Positions 5,921 to 8,895 of a DNA stretch of 8,895 nucleotides are shown here, in pieces. The notes beneath the pieces were generated by a model that did no database searches, had not been told where the DNA came from, and saw nothing but the letters and a program-made list of their open reading frames with translations. The translations under genes and the position numbers were made by a program. Every line of letters starts with the position of its first letter. Within the stretch, counting starts at the first letter, position 1. Source of the DNA: Alphaproteobacteria bacterium (GTDB lineage Bacteria > Pseudomonadota > Alphaproteobacteria > Rhizobiales > Xanthobacteraceae); NCBI GenBank assembly GCA_005884855.1, contig VAZS01000386.1, forward strand, positions 1 through 8,895. The letters run 5' to 3'.

Positions 5921-6588
5921 GTCAAACAAATCCGCTCGTACAACACACGAAGAATTCCGGCGGTCGCGCCCCAGATGTAACGTTCCGCGAACGGCATGGC
6001 ATAGTACGAGCGCTCCATGCCGCGAAACTCCCTGCTGTGCACCTGATGGTTGGCGGGGTCCATCAGGAAGGCCAGCGGCACCTCGAACGCATCGTCCACT
6101 TCTGATTTGTTGATATGCAGACTGAAGCCCGGCCGCACCCTCGCGACCGTCGGCAGGATCCGAAAGCCGAAACTGGTTCCGTACAGATCGAGATAGCCGA
6201 TCGGATCGACGAACTCGCGGGAAAGGCCGATTTCTTCCTCAGCCTCGCGGAGCGCGGTGGCAAGCGGGGAAGCATCGGTCACGTCGATCTTGCCGCCAGG
6301 AAATGAAATCTGGCCGGCGTGATCGGTCAGATGGGGCGCGCGCTGGGTCAGCAGCACGGTCGGCTGCGGGTGGTCAACCACCGGGATTAATACGGCGGCA
6401 GGCCGAACCGGCTGTTCGCGCGCGATGATTTCCAGCATCCGATCATTGCCCTGATCGCCGCTGCGCGGAATGACGTTAGGATCGACCAGGCCCGGCGGCA
6501 CCTCGAAGCGAAGGCGCGCGCGGCTCCGATCGAAAAACTCGGCCGAGCTGATGGCAGCGGGGTCCGTTTTCAGCACCGGCTCGTTCAA
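5917..6588 (-). CDS. CoA pyrophosphatase-type Nudix hydrolase
   Basis: This 223-residue protein carries the two signatures of the CoA-hydrolysing Nudix branch. The NuCoA motif LLTQRAPHLTDHAGQISFPG spans about 79-98, and a Nudix box from GGK (98-100) to REAEEEIGL (114-122) supplies the metal-binding glutamates. As in other CoA-type members (E. coli NudL), the box has one extra residue and an Asp where the classical box has the first Glu. The expected reaction is cleavage of CoA or its derivatives to 3',5'-ADP and 4'-phosphopantetheine. The start is TTG at 6588, whose TTGA overlaps the DUF1285 stop, with GAGGGG 6 nt before it. A GTG four codons in is an alternative. Housekeeping control of oxidised CoA is the usual suggestion for such enzymes; the substrate here is inferred. 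Confidence 0.92.
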   Translation of the reverse strand: MNEPVLKTDPAAISSAEFFDRSRARLRFEVPPGLVDPNVIPRSGDQGNDRMLEIIAREQPVRPAAVLIPVVDHPQPTVLLTQRAPHLTDHAGQISFPGGKIDVTDASPLATALREAEEEIGLSREFVDPIGYLDLYGTSFGFRILPTVARVRPGFSLHINKSEVDDAFEVPLAFLMDPANHQVHSREFRGMERSYYAMPFAERYIWGATAGILRVLYERICLT

Positions 6589-7196
6589 AGCGCGCCCCTC
6601 ACCTGCTCCGCACCGGCCATCGGAAAAAATTCACCGCCCGAAGCGACACCGAACATCGGTTGAGCATCGACCACTCGCTCCTCACCCATGTCAACCAGAT
6701 CGTAGTACAGCGCGCGGGTGACCTTGGCCCACAGGTCGCTTCGAACGTGCAGATAAGGCGTCAGTCCCCCGTCGGCGGCGGCCTCAAATCGCAGCCTGTG
6801 AGAGGAATCGCAGGGCACCCAGTCATCTACATTGGTGCGAAAGCGCAGCAGCCGGCCTCGGCTGTCGCTCTCTCTGACCATTTCGACGGCGAGAAACGGC
6901 GCATCATCCACGCGGATGCCGACCTTCTCGACTGGTGTCACCAGAAAGTGCTTGCCATCCTCTCGCTTGAGGATTGTCGAAAACAGCCGAACCAGCGCCG
7001 GCCGGCCAATCGGCGTCCCCATGTAAAACCACGTACCGTCACTGGCGATTCGCATATCGAGATCGCCGCAGAACGGCGGATTCCAAAGATGCACGGGCGG
7101 CAGCGCCTTTCCGGCGGCGCTGACATTCGCAGCCTCGCTGGCTGCGGCCGTTAGTCCTTCGAGACCTTGATCAGTGGTCTGCCCTTGCTTCGCCAT
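6585..7196 (-). CDS. DUF1285 domain protein of unknown function
   Basis: A 203-residue soluble protein matching the DUF1285 family. The recognisable core starts PPVHLWNPPFCGDLDMRIASDGTW (about 33-56), typical of the first repeat, then YMGTPIGRPALVRLFSTIL and REDGKHFLVTPVEK. LTPYLHVRSDLWAKVTRALYYDLV (about 145-168) follows toward the end. Structures of relatives show a two-part fold for which a signalling or ligand-sensing role has been proposed, but no function is established. The first 30 residues are rich in Ala, Gly and Gln and probably disordered. The ATG at 7196 has an AGG 7 nt upstream. It is the first gene of the operon leading to cca, so its promoter should lie in 7197-7300. Confidence 0.88.
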   Translation of the reverse strand: MAKQGQTTDQGLEGLTAAASEAANVSAAGKALPPVHLWNPPFCGDLDMRIASDGTWFYMGTPIGRPALVRLFSTILKREDGKHFLVTPVEKVGIRVDDAPFLAVEMVRESDSRGRLLRFRTNVDDWVPCDSSHRLRFEAAADGGLTPYLHVRSDLWAKVTRALYYDLVDMGEERVVDAQPMFGVASGGEFFPMAGAEQVRGAL

Positions 7197-7230
7197 TGTT
7201 TGACCTGAGTCTCGCTCCGCACTTGGCTGG

Positions 7231-7256
7231 TTACTTGGTACGATTACTTGGCACGA
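7231..7256. repeat. Tandem 13-bp direct repeat (TTACTTGGYACGA x2) before DUF1285
   Basis: TTACTTGGTACGA (7231-7243) is followed immediately by TTACTTGGCACGA (7244-7256), differing at one base. Partial copies flank the pair: GCACTTGGCTGG at 7219-7230 and TTACTG at 7257-7262. The block lies about 23-66 nt before the DUF1285 start codon, where a promoter or operator would be. The repeat is directly seen; regulation is inferred. Confidence 0.55.
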
Positions 7257-7451
7257 TTACTGCAATCACATCGGTTGCGCCTTTGAGGGGTTCCGGCCGT
7301 AAAAGGACGATCAAGTCGCCACATCGTGATGCAGTTCATACCCCGAATACCGGATAATGTGGGGGATAGTTTAATTCAACAAATACATGGCTTTCGCATA
7401 ACTTTAGCATGCGGTTCATGAGGCGCCGACGCAAATTGGCGCGTTGCAGGC

Positions 7452-7538
7452 AAGGCTTGCGAGTGAACAACTTGGTTCCGGAAGGGCTTGGTGGTGAACT
7501 ACTAAGGCTTGGGTTGAATAAGTCTTGGGTTTGAAGGA
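7452..7538 (+). repeat. Four degenerate copies of an AAGGCTTG-n-TGAA motif upstream of moxR
   Basis: Related copies lie at 7452-7470 (AAGGCTTGCGAGTGAACAA), 7482-7501 (AAGGGCTTGGTGGTGAACTA), 7504-7521 (AAGGCTTGGGTTGAATAA) and 7521-7538 (AGTCTTGGGTTTGAAGGA). The last copy runs into the moxR ribosome site. They share CTTG followed by TGAA after a short gap. This could be a decayed tandem duplication or clustered binding sites in the moxR 5' leader. Confidence 0.4.
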
Positions 7539-7545
7539 GAAGTGG

Positions 7546-8550
7546 ATGGCTGGCGCAGATAGTGTCGAAAAACTTGAGGACGTGATCGTCCGTTCGGCTG
7601 AACAGGTCGCCGGACAAATCCGCGCGGCAAAGGATGCGATCTCGAGCGTCATTTTCGGTCAAGACCGGGTGATTGAAAACACCCTGGTGACGATCCTGTC
7701 CGGCGGTCACGCGCTTCTGATCGGCGTGCCCGGGCTTGCCAAGACCAAGCTGGTCGAAACGCTTGGCATCACGCTCGGTCTCGATGCCAAGCGCATCCAG
7801 TTCACGCCTGACCTGATGCCGTCGGACATCCTGGGTGCGGAGGTGCTGGACGAGAGCAGTTCCGGCAAGCGCTCGTTTCGGTTCATTTCCGGCCCGGTTT
7901 TCGCGCAATTGTTGATGGCAGACGAAATCAACCGCGCCAGCCCGCGCACCCAGTCGGCGCTGCTGCAGGCCATGCAGGAACAGCACATCACGGTCGCGGG
8001 GGCGCGCCACGATCTGCCCAAGCCGTTTCATGTGCTCGCGACACAAAATCCGCTGGAGCAGGAAGGCACCTACCCATTGCCGGAGGCGCAGCTCGATCGG
8101 TTTCTGATGGAGATCGACGTTGACTATCCGGATCGCGACGCCGAGCGGCGTATTCTGTTCGAGACCACCGGTGCCGAACAGACGCCAGCCAAGGCGACCA
8201 TGAACGCGGAAATCCTGATCGCGGCGCAACGGCTGGTTCGCCGGCTGCCGGTCGGAGATTCCGTGGTCGAGGCGATTCTCTCATTGGTGCGGTCGGCGCG
8301 TCCGGGCCCTGAAGGCGGTGAGGCCGGCAAGCTGATCGCCTGGGGACCGGGTCCGCGCGCCAGTCAGTCGCTGATGCTCGCGGTTCGCGCCCGCGCGTTG
8401 CTCGACGGCCGCCTGGCGCCCTCGATCGACGATGTGCTCGATCTCGCCGAGCCGGTTCTCAAGCACCGCATGGCGCTCACATTCACCGCGCGCGCCGAAG
8501 GCCGCACCATTCCCGACGTAGTCAGGCAGTTGAAAACGCGGATTGGCTGA
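7546..8550 (+). CDS. MoxR family AAA+ ATPase
   Basis: This 334-residue ATPase belongs to the MoxR family, chaperone-like AAA+ proteins that act with von Willebrand-factor-A proteins in assembling or activating partners. The Walker A loop is GVPGLAKT (60-67), Walker B is LLMADE (122-127) followed by INRASPRTQSALLQAMQE, and sensor 1 is ATQNP with N168. EAQLDRF (180-186) carries the arginine region, and the C-terminal lid contains WGPGPRASQSL (266-276) with sensor-2 R271. All catalytic motifs are present and the length is typical. The ATG at 7546 has a very good AAGGAG site ending 6 nt before it. The TTG at 7525 would place that site inside the gene, so I reject it. It overlaps the DUF58 gene by 1 nt (TGATG), the usual MoxR-DUF58 pairing. 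The partner substrate cannot be told from this window. Confidence 0.95.
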   Translation: MAGADSVEKLEDVIVRSAEQVAGQIRAAKDAISSVIFGQDRVIENTLVTILSGGHALLIGVPGLAKTKLVETLGITLGLDAKRIQFTPDLMPSDILGAEVLDESSSGKRSFRFISGPVFAQLLMADEINRASPRTQSALLQAMQEQHITVAGARHDLPKPFHVLATQNPLEQEGTYPLPEAQLDRFLMEIDVDYPDRDAERRILFETTGAEQTPAKATMNAEILIAAQRLVRRLPVGDSVVEAILSLVRSARPGPEGGEAGKLIAWGPGPRASQSLMLAVRARALLDGRLAPSIDDVLDLAEPVLKHRMALTFTARAEGRTIPDVVRQLKTRIG

Positions 8551-8895
8551 TGCCCGCAGAGACCAAGCACACCGGCGGGGAGATTACAGCGATCCGACGT
8601 GCCGATGGCGAAAGCCGAACGCTCGCCGCGACGCTGCCGCGCCTTGTGCTTGAAGCCCGCCGCATCGCCGCCAATGTCATCCATGGCCTGCATGGTCGAC
8701 GGCGCGCCGGCGCTGGCGAAAGTTTCTGGCAATATCGGCGCTTCGTTTCCGGCGAACCGTCGCAGAGCGTCGACTGGCGGCGATCGGCACGAGACGATCA
8801 TCTTTATGTGCGCGAGCAGGAGTGGGAAGCGGCCCATACGGTGTGGGTTTGGCCGGACCGCTCGCCATCCATGGCGTTTGCATCCCGGCAGGCTC
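8550..8895 (+). CDS. DUF58 domain protein, N-terminal 115 residues (partial, cut by right edge)
   Basis: The visible N-terminus matches the DUF58 family, the routine partner of MoxR ATPases. The conserved block spans GRRRAGAGESFWQYRRF (49-65), SGEPSQSVDWRRSARDDHLY (67-86) and VREQEWE (87-93). WVWPDRSPSMAF (99-110) then has the D-x-S-x-S pattern (D103, S105, S107) of a vWA-like metal site. The start ATG (8550-8552) overlaps the last base of the moxR stop codon, so translation is coupled. No signal peptide or membrane helix is seen in the first 115 residues, as expected for a cytoplasmic DUF58 protein. In related genomes such pairs are followed by membrane vWA-domain proteins; those would lie to the right of this window. 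Function beyond partnership with MoxR is unknown. Confidence 0.93.
   Translation, partial: MPAETKHTGGEITAIRRADGESRTLAATLPRLVLEARRIAANVIHGLHGRRRAGAGESFWQYRRFVSGEPSQSVDWRRSARDDHLYVREQEWEAAHTVWVWPDRSPSMAFASRQA

Larger units (their letters stand above)
7197..7545. promoter_or_regulatory. Divergent intergenic region between DUF1285 and moxR
   Basis: This 349-nt gap must drive the DUF1285-Nudix-DUF6111-cca operon leftward and moxR rightward. It holds a 13-bp direct repeat near the DUF1285 end (7231-7256) and an AT-rich block at about 7360-7410, the likeliest place for the moxR promoter. A weak candidate there is TTCAAC at 7375-7380 and CATAAC at 7397-7402, 16 nt apart. Four imperfect CTTGG-containing repeats occupy 7452-7538. 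No small ORF, tRNA or classical terminator was recognised. Confidence 0.55.

Noticed and set aside
5921..5929. TTG start for the DUF6111 gene at 5929
   Set aside because: ATG 5920 restores the 4-nt ATGA overlap seen at the next junction and gives a better N-terminus.
7525..7545. TTG start for moxR giving seven extra residues
   Set aside because: The AAGGAG ribosome site would lie inside the coding region and is ideally placed for ATG 7546.
7336..8229. 297-codon minus-strand open frame opposite moxR
   Set aside because: The MoxR motifs on the plus strand are unambiguous; this frame's composition is that of a mirror of coding DNA.

Overview
The window is GC-rich, densely packed chromosomal DNA from an alphaproteobacterium, most likely a Hyphomicrobiales member of the Bradyrhizobium/Rhodopseudomonas/Afipia group. 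This placement is an inference from gene content: a Rieske gene followed by cytochrome b, the small DUF6111 membrane protein, the DUF1285-Nudix-DUF6111-CCA cluster, and a MoxR/DUF58 pair. I see no mobile element, CRISPR array, rRNA or tRNA.

Layout. (1) Minus strand, 1-938: the start of the cytochrome bc1 operon, with the Rieske iron-sulfur protein (petA/fbcF) followed by the N-terminal third of cytochrome b, cut by the left edge. (2) 939-1228: a divergent regulatory gap. (3) Plus strand, 1229-4378: a five-gene run, trmL (wobble-base 2'-O-methyltransferase), queE (7-carboxy-7-deazaguanine synthase), a QueD/PTPS-family gene, hemF (oxygen-dependent coproporphyrinogen III oxidase) and a HAD hydrolase. 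(4) A hairpin at 4397-4423 where converging genes meet. (5) Minus strand, 7196-4404: a tightly coupled four-gene operon of DUF1285, CoA-type Nudix hydrolase, DUF6111 and CCA-adding enzyme. Each junction is a 4-nt overlap (TTGA, ATGA, ATGA). (6) 7197-7545: a second divergent gap carrying two families of short direct repeats. (7) Plus strand, 7546-8895: a MoxR AAA+ ATPase overlapping by 1 nt a DUF58 gene that runs off the right edge.

How the genes fit together. The left block makes respiratory complex III. The trmL-queE-queD block looks like tRNA position-34 modification (2'-O-methylation and queuosine precursor synthesis). The operon continues into haem synthesis (hemF), which could serve the cytochromes, although no direct link is visible. 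The four-gene minus-strand operon joins the essential CCA-adding enzyme to a predicted CoA-pyrophosphate hydrolase and two uncharacterised families. MoxR plus DUF58 is the usual start of a MoxR/vWA chaperone-like cluster whose remainder lies outside the window.

Most of the window is conserved core genome. The observation most worth following is the QueD homologue. It lacks the Cys of the C-X3-HGH motif of canonical QueD and instead shows E-X2-HGH, the signature of the PTPS-III branch implicated in folate synthesis, although it sits directly behind queE. I found no convincing undescribed multi-gene system.
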